From Rudaea cellulosilytica DSM 22992 (GTDB lineage: Bacteria > Pseudomonadota > Gammaproteobacteria > Xanthomonadales > Rhodanobacteraceae), in the NCBI RefSeq assembly GCF_000378125.1, contig NZ_KB899241.1, positions 1,835,652 to 1,899,651 of the forward strand: 64,000 nt of DNA, given 5' to 3'. The stretch's first letter is position 1. Each line of letters opens with the position of its first letter. This document shows, in pieces, positions 7,050 to 17,141 of the stretch. A program made the position numbers and the translations under genes. The notes below the pieces were generated by a model, which was given only the letters and a program-made list of their open reading frames with translations, was not told the origin of the DNA and did not search any database.

Positions 7050-10000
7050 GTGCTGCCTATCATCCGGCGATTTGTCGCCTTGTTTGCACTGTTTGGTGCG
7101 ACTTCCGTATTCGCCCAGACCTATACCTATTCGATTTACGTCGACGCTGACAACAGCGCGGCCACCGGCTGCAGCGTAAGCCTGCCGGGCGGCAACATCG
7201 CCGGCGCGGAATCGGTGCTGACCGCGACTATAAACGCGGGCTCGCCGCCGCAGGTCGCACAGGTAACCCGCAGCACCTGTGCGGGCGGCAGTTTCGGCGC
7301 GCCGGTCGGATTCGGCAACGCCGCGGTCAGCGTCGGTGCGGGTAACGGCGGGACCACGTCAATCGAACTGAGCGGAGCGCTGGCGAGCATCGCGCCCGGC
7401 GCGACGACAATCCGACTGTACGTCGTTGCACAAAGCACCGATGGCAGCGATGTCCTCCTGACCACCACAGGCGCGCCGGCCGGCGCGCCAATCCTGCTGG
7501 CGGTGAACGCGTTGCCGGGGCAGGGCGCAGTCCCCGCGCCAATGATCGGCATCCCTGCGGTGTTGCTGCTCGGGATGGCCCTGCTGCTGATCGGCTCGCG
7601 CTCGGCACGCCGGCGCATGATCAAGCGGTTGATGCTCGGCCTCGTGCTGTTCAGCGGCATCGCTGGCGGTGCCGCCCTGTTCAACTGGAACGGCGTTGCG
7701 CCGCTCGCGACGGATCTGGCCGGCGACTCCAGCAGTGGCGAAGCTGCGATCGACCTGCGTTATTTCTTCGCTGCTTTCAGCAATAACAACGTCTTCTTCC
7801 GCTTCGACGTCACCGGCGATCTCGCAACGCCGCCGCCCAAGCCCGTAGCCGTCCCGGACACCTACAACGCCACGATCAACACGCCGCTCAATGTCTCTGC
7901 TCCGGGCGTGCTGGCCAACGACACCTTGAACGGCGGCACGATCAGCGGCCATACCAACCCCACCCACGGCACGTTGGTATTCAACGCCGATGGCAGTTTT
8001 GTATACACGCCGACGACGGGCTACACAGGGCAAGACAGTTTCAACTATACGTTGACCAACGCCGGCGGCAGTTCGACCGCTCTCGTCAATATCGTCGTTC
8101 TCAACGGGCCGGCCGCAGAGCCAGACAGCTACACGACCGTCGTCGGTACCGCACTCAACGTTTCCGCGCCAGGCGTACTCGTCAACGACAATCTCGGTAA
8201 TCCGAACGCAACGCTGCAATCGTTCGGTGGCGGCAGCTTGGGTGGGTCGGTGACGACGAACGCGCCTGGCGCGAGCGTTGCGCTCGGTACGTCGGGCGGC
8301 ACCTTGACCTTGAATGCCAACGGCAGTCTGAGTCTGACTGCGCCGGCAACCGCCGGCACCTATACGTTCCTGTATCGCATTGGCAACGTGAAGGGGACAT
8401 CCGACGCCACGGTGACGATCCAAGTCAATCAGCCACCGTCGATCACCAGTGTCGGCCCGGCGAACTTCTCGGTCGGCACAAACGGCACGTACACGATTAC
8501 AACCACGGGTACGCCGACGGTCACCTCGATCACGCTGACCGGCTGCACGCTGCCGGCAGGTCTGAGCTTCTCCTACACCAGCGGCGCAACGGCGACGATC
8601 TCCGGCACGGCGACTGCCCCCGGCACGGCGAGCTGCACCGTAACCGCGAGCAATGGCGTAAGCCCGGATGCGACGCAGGCCCTCGTAGTCAATGCCACCG
8701 CGGGACCGACGGTGACGGCGGTGTCGCCGCCCAACGGCCCGACAGCGGGCGGTACCGTGGTGACGATTACCGGCGCGAACTTCACTGGCGCGACGGCGGT
8801 GAGATTCGGTGCGACGCCCGCGACGACGTTCACGGTGAATCTGCCCACGCAGATTACGGCGACGGCTCCGGCCGGCAGTTCGGGCACGGTGGACGTCACG
8901 GTGACGACGCCGAGCGGAACCAGCCCGACAGGCCCCGCCGACAAGTTCGCCTACTTCGGACCGCCGGCCAGCATCGTCGTGGCCAGTGGTACGCCGCAAA
9001 GTGCGGCGGTAGGCACGGCTTTCGCCGCGCCTTTGGTCGTGACGGTGTTGGATGCTTCGAGCAATCCCGTGCCTGGCGCGACAGTCACTTTCACCGCGCC
9101 CGCGAGCGGCGCGAGTGCGAACCTCGGTGTGGCGGCGGTGACGAACGCGAGTGGCCAGACCCAGGTGACCGCAACCGCCAACAACACCACCGGCGCGTAT
9201 TCGGTGAGCGCAAGCGTGAGTGGTGTGGTGACCCCGGCGACGTTCTCGTTGACCAACACCGCCGCAGGAGCAACGCACTTTGTTGTCAGTGCACCCGCGA
9301 CGGCGACCGCGGGCACGGCGTTCAATTTCACCGTGACGGCTTTGGACCAGTTCAACAACACGGCCACGGGCTATGCCGGGACAGTGCACTTCACGAGCAC
9401 CGATGGGCAGGCAGTGCTGCCGGCGGACTCGACCTTGAGCAGCGGCGTAGGCACGTTCTCGGCCACGTTGAAGACAGTGGGCAGCCAGACGCTCACGGCG
9501 ACGGATACGGTGACGGCATCGATCACCGGTACGTCAGGCGCGGTCACAGTGAGTGCCGCTGCCGCGACGCACTACTCGGTCAGTGCCGCTGCCTCGGCGA
9601 TCGCGGGCACGGCGTTCAATTTCACCGTGACGGCGCTGGATCCGTTCAACAACACGGCCACGGGCTATGCCGGGACGGTGCACTTCACGAGCACGGATGC
9701 ACAAGCGGTGTTGCCGGCTAACTCGACCTTGACCAATGGTGTAGGCACGTTCTCGGCCACGTTGAAGACGGCGGGCAGCCAGACGCTCACGGCGACGGAT
9801 ACGGTGACCGCATCGATTACCGGCACGTCGAACACGATCGCGGTCGGTGCCACTGCGGCGACGCACTACACCGTCAGCGCCCCTGCATCGGCGGCGCCAG
9901 GTATTGCGTTCAATTTCACCGTGACCGCGCAGGACCAGTTCAACAACACGGCTACGGGCTATGCCGGAACGGCGCACTTCACGAGCACCGACGGGCAAGC

Positions 10001-13000
10001 GGTACTGCCGGCGGACTCGACTTTGACCAACGGTACGGGCACGTTCTCGGCCACGTTGAAGACGGTGGGCAGCCAGACGCTCACGGCGACGGATACGGTG
10101 ACGGCATCGATCACCGGTACATCGAGCACCATTACCGTGAATGCCGGTGCAGCGACGCACTACACCGTCAGTGCCCCTGCGACGGCGACGGCGGGTACGG
10201 CGTTCAATTTCACCGTGACGGCTTTGGACCAATTCAATAATACCGCCACGGGCTATAGCGGCACGGCGCATTTTACGAGCACGGATGCACAAGCGATGCT
10301 GCCGGCTAACTCGACCTTGACCAATGGCGTAGGCACATTCTCGGCCACGTTGAAGACGGTGGGCAGCCAGACGCTCACGGCGACGGATACGGTAACCGCA
10401 TCGATCACGGGTACGTCAGGCGCGGTCACAGTGAGCGCCGCTGCCGCGACGCACTACTCGGTCAGTGCCCCTGCCTCGGCGATCGCAGGCACGGCGTTCA
10501 ATTTCACCGTGACGGCGCTGGATCCGTTCAACAACACGGCCACGGGCTATGCGGGGACGGTACACTTTACGAGCCCCGATGGGCAGGCAGTGCTGCCGGC
10601 GAACTCGACCTTGACCAATGGCGTAGGCACGTTCTCGGCCACGTTGAAGACGGCGGGTGGCCAGACGCTCACGGCGACGGATACGGTGACCGCGGCGATT
10701 ACCGGCACATCGAACACGATCACGGTCGGTGCTACCGCAGCGACGCATTACTCGATCAGCGCCCCTGCGTCGGCTACGGCGGGCACGGCGTTCAATTTCA
10801 CCGTGACAGCGCTGGATCCATTCAACAACACGGATACCGGTTATGCCGGAACGGCGCACTTCACGAGCACCGATGGGCAGGCAGTGCTGCCGGCGGACTC
10901 GACCTTGACCAACGGTACGGGCACGTTCTCGGCCACGTTGAAGACGGTGGGCAGCCAGACACTCACGGCGACGGATACGGTAACGGCATCGATCACCGGT
11001 ACATCGGGCGCCATTACCGTGAATGCCGGAGCAGCGACGCATTACACCGTTAGTGCCCCTGCGACGGCGACCGCGGGCACGGCCTTCAGCTTCACCGTGA
11101 CGGCTTTGGACCAATTCAATAATACCGCCACGGGCTATGCCGGCACGGTGCACTTCACGAGCACGGATGCACAAGCGGTACTGCCGGCGGACTCGACCTT
11201 GACCAACGGTACGGGCACATTCTCGGCGACGTTGAAGACGGTGGGCAGCCAGACGCTCACTGCGACAGATACGGTGACCGCATCGATCACCGGTACATCG
11301 GGCACCGTCACAGTCAATGCCGCTGCAGCAACGCACTTCACAGTCAGCGCGCCTGCGTCGACGACCGCGAACACGGCTTTCAGCTTCACCGTGACGGCTT
11401 TGGACCAGTTCAACAACACAGCCACGGCCTATAGCGGCACGGTGCACTTCACGAGCACGGACGCGCAAGCGGTGCTGCCGGCGAACTCGACCTTGACCAA
11501 TGGCGTAGGTACGTTCTCGGCCACGCTGAAGACGGGCGGCAACCAGACGCTCACGGCGACCGATACGGTTACCGCTTCGATTACCGGAACATCGGGCCCG
11601 ATCCAGGTCCAGGTGCCACCGCAGATCACGAGCGCAAACTCGACCACCTTCATACCGGGCGTGGCGGGTACGTTCTCGGTCACGACCACCGGCTTCCCTA
11701 CCGGCGCCTCGATGTTGATCAGCGAGATCGGCGCGCTGCCTGCGGGCGTCAATTTCGTCAACAACAATAACGGCACCGCGACCCTCTCCGGTACGCCTGG
11801 GGCGCTTTCGCAGAACGGCTCGCCGTATGCGCTGACGATCACTGCGAATAATGGCATCGCGCCGAACGCGACGCAGGGCTTTACGCTCAACGTCGTCTGC
11901 CCAACGATCACCGTCAGCGGTACGATCGCCGACCAGACCTACAACACGGCGATGAGCGCGGCGACGTTCTCACAGAGTGGCGGCCACGGGACGATCACCT
12001 GGACCGCGAGCGGCTTGGCGCCGGGCGAGTCGATCGGCGCGGGGAACGGCCAGGTCACCGGCACCCCGACCAACACCGGCACGTTCACCGCGAGCGTCAC
12101 TGCGACCGACGCGTACGGCTGCAGCGGCTCGGGTACAGCCACCTACCACGTCAATCCGAAGGCGAGCAACGACGCCTACAACGCGCTCGGCAACGTGCTG
12201 GTCAATTCGGCCAACGGTGCGCCCGCGTTCGCGGTCACCGACAACGACAGCTTCCCCGCCGGCACCACGATCAGTGCGTTCGATGCGACCTCGACCGGCG
12301 GCGGCGCGGTGACCATGGTCACTTCCGGTGCGAACATCGGTCAGTTCACCTACGATCCGCCGACCGGCGCGAACAGCGGCACCGACACGTTCACTTACAC
12401 GCTGTCCAGCAACGGCCGCACTGCGACCGGCACGGTGACCTTTGCGATCACAGCACGCGTTTGGTTCATCAACAACACGGCGGGTGCCTGCTCGTCCACC
12501 TGCGACGGCCGCCAGAGCCATCCGTTCACCAACACGTCGACGTTCCAGACGGCCAACACCGGCCTAGCGCTCAAGCCCGGGGCGAACGATCCGATCTTCA
12601 TCTACACCGGCGGTTCGGCCTACAGCGGCACGATCACGCTGCTCAACGGCCAGCGCCTGATCGGGCAAGGCGCGTCGAGCACGCTCTCGACGCTCGGTGC
12701 GGTGTTCCCGCAGCCTGGCCAATCACTGCCGTCGACCGGCGGCGCGGCGCCGAACCTGACCAGCTCGGGCACAACGATCACGACCGGCAGCGGCAACTTC
12801 ATCCATGGTCTGAACCTCGGCAACGCGACTACGGCGCTCGCCGGCACCAACTTCGGCACGCTGACGATCAACAGTAACGTCGCGATCAACAGCAACGGTC
12901 AGGCCTTGAACTTGAATAACGGCACGTTGACCGCGACGATCGAAAGCATCACCTCGACCGGCGGCGCCAACAACATCAAACTGATCAGCGTCGCGGGCAC

Positions 13001-14807
13001 GTCGACCTTCCAGCACGCCGGCATCGGCGGCGCGCTCACCGGTGCGACCGGCACCGCGTTCCTGATGGGCTCGGGGGTGGCGAGCTCGGGCGGCACGTTG
13101 ACGGTCGACTACGACGGTACGATCACCGCCAGCGCCGGTCAGTCGCCGGTGATCCTGCAGAACCGCACCAACGGCACGGTCACGCTGAACGGCGCGATCA
13201 ACTCGACCGCGCTCGGCGTGCAGTTGCTGAGCAATACCGGCGCGACCACGGCGCTCACCGGCAAGCTGACGCTCGCCACCGGCGCCAACGCGGCGTTCAC
13301 CGCGACCGGCGGCGGCACGATCAGCGCGACCGACGCTACGAGCACACTGACCACCACCACGGGCACGGCGCTCAACGTCGCCAATACGGCGATTGCCGCC
13401 GGCAACCTGATCTTCAAGAGCATCAGCGCCAACGGTGCGGTCAACGGCATCGTACTGAACAGCACGGGCTTGACCGGTGGTCTGACAGTCACGGGCGATG
13501 GCGGCGCGGTGTCGAACGGCTCGGGCGGCACGATCCAAGCCACGACTGGCGACGCGATCCTCATGACGAACGTGGCAAAAATCAGCCTCGGTTACATGAA
13601 CATCACCAACCCCGGGCTAACCGGAATCAAGGTGATCCCAGTAGGCTGGACGCTCTCGCCGGCAAACTCATCAACGTCGAACGGTGTGACGAACTTCACT
13701 TTGAACCGCTGCAACATTTCCGACAACGCGGGCTCAGTTGCCGCTGACGACGGCCTGACGCTTTCGAACGCAAGCGGCAACGTCACGCTCACCAACAACT
13801 CTTTCAACGCCGCTCGACACCAGGGTGTCACGGTCGATAATTTCAGCGTCAACATGGCGAGCTTCACGATGACCGGCAACACGGTGAGCAACACGCCGGG
13901 TGGTGACGGCATGCTGATGCAGATGCGTGGAACCTCAGTGATGACGACGGGCGCGATCGGCGGTGCGACCGCGGCGCTCGGCAACACGTTCTCGAGCAAC
14001 TCGGCGACCGGCCTGCAGATCGCCAACGCCGATACCGGGAATATTCAGAGCATGAATATTCAGAACAATACGATCAGCAACAACAATGCCGGTACCGATC
14101 TCGATCTGGGCCAGTCTTCCAGCTACAACATCACCGTGCAGAACAACAATTTCCAGAACCAGCACACACAAGTCATCAACATGGTCCAATCGACTGGGTC
14201 TACGGCCGGATCGCTCACCGCGTTAATCAAGAACAACACGATCGGCACGCAAGGAACTCTCGATTCGGGTTCGGCGATCGGCAGCGGTATCCGCGTGGCG
14301 AACGGCGCGGTGAACGTCGCAGTGACGATCGATTCGAACCAGATCCGCGAGGTCCCGAACGCGAGCGGCATCGAGCTCGGCGCACAGGCCTACACGGTGA
14401 ACGGCAACGTCAAGTACAAGATCGTCAACAACACGATCCCACGGCCCACGGGCACCAACCAAGCCGTGTGCGGGCCGACCGCGCCGTGTCCGCTTCCGTC
14501 GATCTTCCTGCTTTCCGACAGCAACGGTGTCGGTGGGTTCGATCACCTGTGCACTCAGATCAGCGGCAATTCGGCCTACGATCCGTCCTCGTGGGCGTTG
14601 GGTGCGGGCCAATCGGCGTTCTATTTCGCGCGGCGCACGAGCGCGTCCAACACACTGCAACTCGAGGGCACGCAGGCGAACGTGACCAGCCAGATCACAA
14701 CGACCAATACGATCACGAACCTCACGACGCCGCCGGGCGTGATCGACGAGAACACTTCGGGAACGGTGACGATCGTTCCAGCGGGTACGTGCGGCAGTTT
14801 CCCATAA
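7050..14807 (+). CDS. Giant secreted repeat protein with Ig-like domains and C-terminal beta-helix
   Basis: 2585 residues, GTG start behind GGGGGA. Signal peptide about 1-22. Two hydrophobic segments (about 164-183 and 193-211) are separated by a basic stretch (RSARRRMIKR) and look like an internal IPTL/PEP-CTERM-type sorting signal plus a second helix. Then come two VLANDT-type cadherin-like modules (about 265-460), an Ig-like module, an IPT/TIG domain (about 551-630), a Big_1-type domain (about 640-735) and eight 98-residue repeats (about 739-1522). More Ig-like modules follow to about 1800, and an Asn/Thr/Gly-rich right-handed beta-helix runs to the C-terminus. There is no autotransporter barrel or C-terminal sorting signal. 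It is probably an adhesin or matrix protein; the exporter is unknown. Confidence 0.8.
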   Translation: MLPIIRRFVALFALFGATSVFAQTYTYSIYVDADNSAATGCSVSLPGGNIAGAESVLTATINAGSPPQVAQVTRSTCAGGSFGAPVGFGNAAVSVGAGNGGTTSIELSGALASIAPGATTIRLYVVAQSTDGSDVLLTTTGAPAGAPILLAVNALPGQGAVPAPMIGIPAVLLLGMALLLIGSRSARRRMIKRLMLGLVLFSGIAGGAALFNWNGVAPLATDLAGDSSSGEAAIDLRYFFAAFSNNNVFFRFDVTGDLATPPPKPVAVPDTYNATINTPLNVSAPGVLANDTLNGGTISGHTNPTHGTLVFNADGSFVYTPTTGYTGQDSFNYTLTNAGGSSTALVNIVVLNGPAAEPDSYTTVVGTALNVSAPGVLVNDNLGNPNATLQSFGGGSLGGSVTTNAPGASVALGTSGGTLTLNANGSLSLTAPATAGTYTFLYRIGNVKGTSDATVTIQVNQPPSITSVGPANFSVGTNGTYTITTTGTPTVTSITLTGCTLPAGLSFSYTSGATATISGTATAPGTASCTVTASNGVSPDATQALVVNATAGPTVTAVSPPNGPTAGGTVVTITGANFTGATAVRFGATPATTFTVNLPTQITATAPAGSSGTVDVTVTTPSGTSPTGPADKFAYFGPPASIVVASGTPQSAAVGTAFAAPLVVTVLDASSNPVPGATVTFTAPASGASANLGVAAVTNASGQTQVTATANNTTGAYSVSASVSGVVTPATFSLTNTAAGATHFVVSAPATATAGTAFNFTVTALDQFNNTATGYAGTVHFTSTDGQAVLPADSTLSSGVGTFSATLKTVGSQTLTATDTVTASITGTSGAVTVSAAAATHYSVSAAASAIAGTAFNFTVTALDPFNNTATGYAGTVHFTSTDAQAVLPANSTLTNGVGTFSATLKTAGSQTLTATDTVTASITGTSNTIAVGATAATHYTVSAPASAAPGIAFNFTVTAQDQFNNTATGYAGTAHFTSTDGQAVLPADSTLTNGTGTFSATLKTVGSQTLTATDTVTASITGTSSTITVNAGAATHYTVSAPATATAGTAFNFTVTALDQFNNTATGYSGTAHFTSTDAQAMLPANSTLTNGVGTFSATLKTVGSQTLTATDTVTASITGTSGAVTVSAAAATHYSVSAPASAIAGTAFNFTVTALDPFNNTATGYAGTVHFTSPDGQAVLPANSTLTNGVGTFSATLKTAGGQTLTATDTVTAAITGTSNTITVGATAATHYSISAPASATAGTAFNFTVTALDPFNNTDTGYAGTAHFTSTDGQAVLPADSTLTNGTGTFSATLKTVGSQTLTATDTVTASITGTSGAITVNAGAATHYTVSAPATATAGTAFSFTVTALDQFNNTATGYAGTVHFTSTDAQAVLPADSTLTNGTGTFSATLKTVGSQTLTATDTVTASITGTSGTVTVNAAAATHFTVSAPASTTANTAFSFTVTALDQFNNTATAYSGTVHFTSTDAQAVLPANSTLTNGVGTFSATLKTGGNQTLTATDTVTASITGTSGPIQVQVPPQITSANSTTFIPGVAGTFSVTTTGFPTGASMLISEIGALPAGVNFVNNNNGTATLSGTPGALSQNGSPYALTITANNGIAPNATQGFTLNVVCPTITVSGTIADQTYNTAMSAATFSQSGGHGTITWTASGLAPGESIGAGNGQVTGTPTNTGTFTASVTATDAYGCSGSGTATYHVNPKASNDAYNALGNVLVNSANGAPAFAVTDNDSFPAGTTISAFDATSTGGGAVTMVTSGANIGQFTYDPPTGANSGTDTFTYTLSSNGRTATGTVTFAITARVWFINNTAGACSSTCDGRQSHPFTNTSTFQTANTGLALKPGANDPIFIYTGGSAYSGTITLLNGQRLIGQGASSTLSTLGAVFPQPGQSLPSTGGAAPNLTSSGTTITTGSGNFIHGLNLGNATTALAGTNFGTLTINSNVAINSNGQALNLNNGTLTATIESITSTGGANNIKLISVAGTSTFQHAGIGGALTGATGTAFLMGSGVASSGGTLTVDYDGTITASAGQSPVILQNRTNGTVTLNGAINSTALGVQLLSNTGATTALTGKLTLATGANAAFTATGGGTISATDATSTLTTTTGTALNVANTAIAAGNLIFKSISANGAVNGIVLNSTGLTGGLTVTGDGGAVSNGSGGTIQATTGDAILMTNVAKISLGYMNITNPGLTGIKVIPVGWTLSPANSSTSNGVTNFTLNRCNISDNAGSVAADDGLTLSNASGNVTLTNNSFNAARHQGVTVDNFSVNMASFTMTGNTVSNTPGGDGMLMQMRGTSVMTTGAIGGATAALGNTFSSNSATGLQIANADTGNIQSMNIQNNTISNNNAGTDLDLGQSSSYNITVQNNNFQNQHTQVINMVQSTGSTAGSLTALIKNNTIGTQGTLDSGSAIGSGIRVANGAVNVAVTIDSNQIREVPNASGIELGAQAYTVNGNVKYKIVNNTIPRPTGTNQAVCGPTAPCPLPSIFLLSDSNGVGGFDHLCTQISGNSAYDPSSWALGAGQSAFYFARRTSASNTLQLEGTQANVTSQITTTNTITNLTTPPGVIDENTSGTVTIVPAGTCGSFP
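9264..11615 (+). repeat. Eight in-register 294-bp coding repeats
   Basis: The conserved start of each unit (ACGCAC/ACGCAT, encoding ATHY or ATHF) falls at 9273, 9567, 9861, 10155, 10449, 10743, 11037 and 11331, a spacing of exactly 294 bases every time. Each unit encodes 98 residues with conserved blocks AGTAFNFTVTALDQFNN, VLPADSTLTNG and SQTLTATDTVTASITGTS. The units are also very similar at DNA level, which points to recent duplication or gene conversion and makes the region prone to recombination and assembly collapse. Confidence 0.95.
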
Positions 14808-14937
14808 CGAGAAACTGCCACCGAGAGCGAGGGGAAATCGAAGTTTGAGGTGGTATCCGTGGTTTCGGATGCCGTGATGTACCGGCGTCGCCCGTGCGGC
14901 GGCGCTGGCGACCGTTCACCGTTGATGGAGGTGCGAT

Positions 14938-15441
14938 ATGGCCGAACCGTTTCTGAGCGAGATCCGCATCATGAGCTTCGGGTTCCCGCCGAAAGGCTGG
15001 GCGTTGTGCGACGGGCAGTTGCTGCCCATCAATCAAAACCAGGGGTTGTTCTCTCTGTTGGGGACGACTTACGGTGGCGATGGTCGCGTCAATTTCGGCC
15101 TGCCCAACTTGCAGGGCCGGGTGCCGATCCATATGGGCAACAGCCATACGCTCGGAGAACGCGGTGGCGAACAAGCGCATACGCTCAGCATCTCCGAAAT
15201 CCCGACGCACACCCATGTGCTAAATGGCAGCAGCAACGCGGGAACACTGGCCATCGCGCCCGGCAACCTAAGTGGCAGCTCGGCGTCACAGGCCTACCAG
15301 GCCCCCGACAGCAATATGGTCGCGATGGCGCCCGGCAGCATCGCCAACGTCGGTGGTAGCCAGGCGCATCTAAACATGCAGCCATTCCTGGTGCTGAATT
15401 TCAGCATCGCGCTGCAGGGCATCTTCCCGAGCCAGACCTGA
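14938..15441 (+). CDS. Phage tail collar / MdpB-like protein 1
   Basis: 167 residues, ATG behind GGAGGTGCGAT. It begins with LSEIRIMSFGFPPKGWALCD and has the collar signature GTTYGGDGRVNFGLPNLQGR, then the EIPTHTH block and a C-terminal FLVLNFSIALQGIFPS. This is the microcystin-dependent protein (MdpB) type of short tail-collar protein found in bacterial chromosomes outside phages. It has no signal peptide. It is first of three paralogues spaced 12 bases apart. The role is unproven; such proteins may form surface or tail-fibre-like trimers. Confidence 0.88.
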   Translation: MAEPFLSEIRIMSFGFPPKGWALCDGQLLPINQNQGLFSLLGTTYGGDGRVNFGLPNLQGRVPIHMGNSHTLGERGGEQAHTLSISEIPTHTHVLNGSSNAGTLAIAPGNLSGSSASQAYQAPDSNMVAMAPGSIANVGGSQAHLNMQPFLVLNFSIALQGIFPSQT

Positions 15442-15453
15442 CGGAGACGAACC

Positions 15454-15957
15454 ATGGCACAGCCTTACGTTGGCGAGATCCGCATGTTTGCCGGCAATTT
15501 CGCACCGGCCGGGTGGATGTTCTGTGAAGGACAATTGCTTCCGATTTCGGAATACGAGACGCTGTTCAACCTGATCGGTACGACCTACGGCGGCGACGGC
15601 CAGTCGACGTTCGCGCTGCCCGACTTGCGCGGTCGCGTGCCTTTGCATTTCGGCAACGGCTTCACGCTCGCTGAGACCGGCGGCGTCGAAACGGTCACCC
15701 TGACCGTGTCGCAAATCCCGGCGCACACACATCCACTACTCGCGACGAGCACCCTCGCCACGCAGCAGAACGTGCAGGGCAACGTGTATGCGGAAGCGAC
15801 GCTGTTCAATCCGTACATCAACGTGGCGCCGGCGGCAGCAATGTCGCCGCTCGCCGTGGGCAGCGTCGGCGGCAGCCAGCCGCACGACAATTTTCAGCCC
15901 TATCTGTGCGTGGATTTCATCATCTCGCTGTTCGGCATCTTCCCCTCACAAACCTGA
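15454..15957 (+). CDS. Phage tail collar / MdpB-like protein 2
   Basis: 167 residues, starting 12 bases after paralogue 1. It keeps the same layout: GEIRMFAGNFAPAGWMFCEG, GTTYGGDGQSTFALPDLRGR, QIPAHTH and FIISLFGIFPSQT. The middle part, after the His-rich block, diverges from the other two copies, as would suit members of one mixed assembly. It has no signal peptide and is part of the 14938-17704 operon. Confidence 0.88.
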   Translation: MAQPYVGEIRMFAGNFAPAGWMFCEGQLLPISEYETLFNLIGTTYGGDGQSTFALPDLRGRVPLHFGNGFTLAETGGVETVTLTVSQIPAHTHPLLATSTLATQQNVQGNVYAEATLFNPYINVAPAAAMSPLAVGSVGGSQPHDNFQPYLCVDFIISLFGIFPSQT

Positions 15958-15969
15958 GCGAGCACCGTC

Positions 15970-16494
15970 ATGGACCCATTCGTTGCTGAAATCAGAATCT
16001 TCCCGTTCAATTTCCCGCCCAAGGGTTGGGCGTTCTGCGACGGCCAGATTCTGCCGCTGTCGCAGAATACCGCGCTGTTCTCGCTACTCGGCACCACCTA
16101 CGGCGGCGATGGTAAGTCGAATTTCGCTCTGCCGGACATGCAAGGCAATGCGCCTATGCATCCCGGGCAGGGACCTGGCCTGTCGCTGCACGATCTCGGC
16201 GAGACCGGCGGCTCCGATACAGTGACGCTGCTCGAGTCCGAAATCCCGTCGCATTCGCATAGCCTGATGAGTTCGACAGTGAACTCCAGCAAGCCCTCAC
16301 CGGGCGGCAATGCGCTTGCGCGTGTCACCGGCGCCACACCGTACGTGGCCGGCACGCCGGCTCCGCCGCTGTCGCAATTCAGCAGCAACGCACTCGCGCC
16401 GGCCGGCGGCGACCAGCCGCACAACAATATGCAGCCGTATCTGACATTGAATTTCTGTATCGCGCTGCAAGGCGTATATCCTCCGCGCACGTAA
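15970..16494 (+). CDS. Phage tail collar / MdpB-like protein 3
   Basis: 174 residues, starting 12 bases after paralogue 2. It has AEIRIFPFNFPPKGWAFCDG, GTTYGGDGKSNFALPDMQGN, EIPSHSH and NFCIALQGVYPPRT. It is slightly longer than its two neighbours through an insertion before the His-rich block. The regular spacing and shared ends show tandem duplication followed by divergence. It is followed after 32 bases by a gene for a Tat-signal protein. Confidence 0.88.
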   Translation: MDPFVAEIRIFPFNFPPKGWAFCDGQILPLSQNTALFSLLGTTYGGDGKSNFALPDMQGNAPMHPGQGPGLSLHDLGETGGSDTVTLLESEIPSHSHSLMSSTVNSSKPSPGGNALARVTGATPYVAGTPAPPLSQFSSNALAPAGGDQPHNNMQPYLTLNFCIALQGVYPPRT

Positions 16495-16526
16495 GCCGGA
16501 AATTTCCACAGGGGAAAGTTTTTTTC

Positions 16527-17141
16527 ATGCCGATTAACCGACGACGTTTTTTGACAACCCCTCTGCTCGCGCTCGGCGCGGGTGCATGTCTGGGGGCCGG
16601 GGTCATCGCGCATGCGAAAACTTCCGCGAACGGCCCGTTGCGATTCACGCTGTTGCGTCTGCAGGGCAGCGATGGCAGTGCGGCCGACGCGCAACGGCGC
16701 GGCCGGGTGTGGGAGAGCGCGGAACGAGAGAACGGCCCCGCGCTCGCGCGCATCACCGTACATGGTTTCGTTCCTGCATCGGTGTTCGGCCCGAGCGCGG
16801 CCTTGGTGCAGAACCTGTTCGGCGACGCCGGCGAACCGGTTCACGATCTGTATCGGTATTTCGCAGCTCCGCATCTGGCGAACAGCCGGGCGGTCGGTTT
16901 CGATGCGGTCGCCGGAGCGTTCGCGGGTTTTCGCGTGAGTCTGACCCAGGCCGAAGGAGAGCCGGCTCAGGTCGGCGAATTCCGCATGCCGCGTCTGCGT
17001 CCCGGTCTCTATGCACTGGTCGCCGACGATGTCATGCTGCCCGGAAAGTATACTTTTACCGGCGAGCTAGCGCGGCCCCTAGCGGGCGTGTTCGGTATCG
17101 TGCCGAACCACCTCGTCTTCAGCGTGGCGGAAAGCGTTTGA
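16527..17141 (+). CDS. Tat-signal protein of unknown function linked to the tail-collar genes
   Basis: 204 residues; I do not recognise the family. The N-terminus INRRRFLTTPLLALGAGA fits a twin-arginine signal (RRxFL followed by a hydrophobic stretch), so the mature protein is probably exported folded. The rest appears to be a beta-rich globular domain with no metal or catalytic motif that I can name (e.g. FTLLRLQGSDGS, LYALVADDVMLPGKYTFTG). Its TGA overlaps the TTG start of the next gene. It sits between the tail-collar genes and a GNAT gene, so it may modify, carry or anchor the collar proteins; this is inference only. Confidence 0.6.
   Translation: MPINRRRFLTTPLLALGAGACLGAGVIAHAKTSANGPLRFTLLRLQGSDGSAADAQRRGRVWESAERENGPALARITVHGFVPASVFGPSAALVQNLFGDAGEPVHDLYRYFAAPHLANSRAVGFDAVAGAFAGFRVSLTQAEGEPAQVGEFRMPRLRPGLYALVADDVMLPGKYTFTGELARPLAGVFGIVPNHLVFSVAESV

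Noticed and set aside
7359-9389. 676-codon open frame on the minus strand, and similar ones at 9534-10292 and 10416-11468
   Set aside because: Arg/His-rich antisense shadows of the giant repeat gene. They repeat with the 294-bp units, have no ribosome sites and show no family motifs.
9264-11615. Regular repeats suggestive of a CRISPR array
   Set aside because: The unit is 294 bp, stays in frame and is translated through without spacers; no cas genes are near.
14938-16494. Prophage or tailocin because of tail-collar genes
   Set aside because: No capsid, sheath, lysis, integrase or baseplate genes nearby; the collar genes are flanked by a surface protein and metF.
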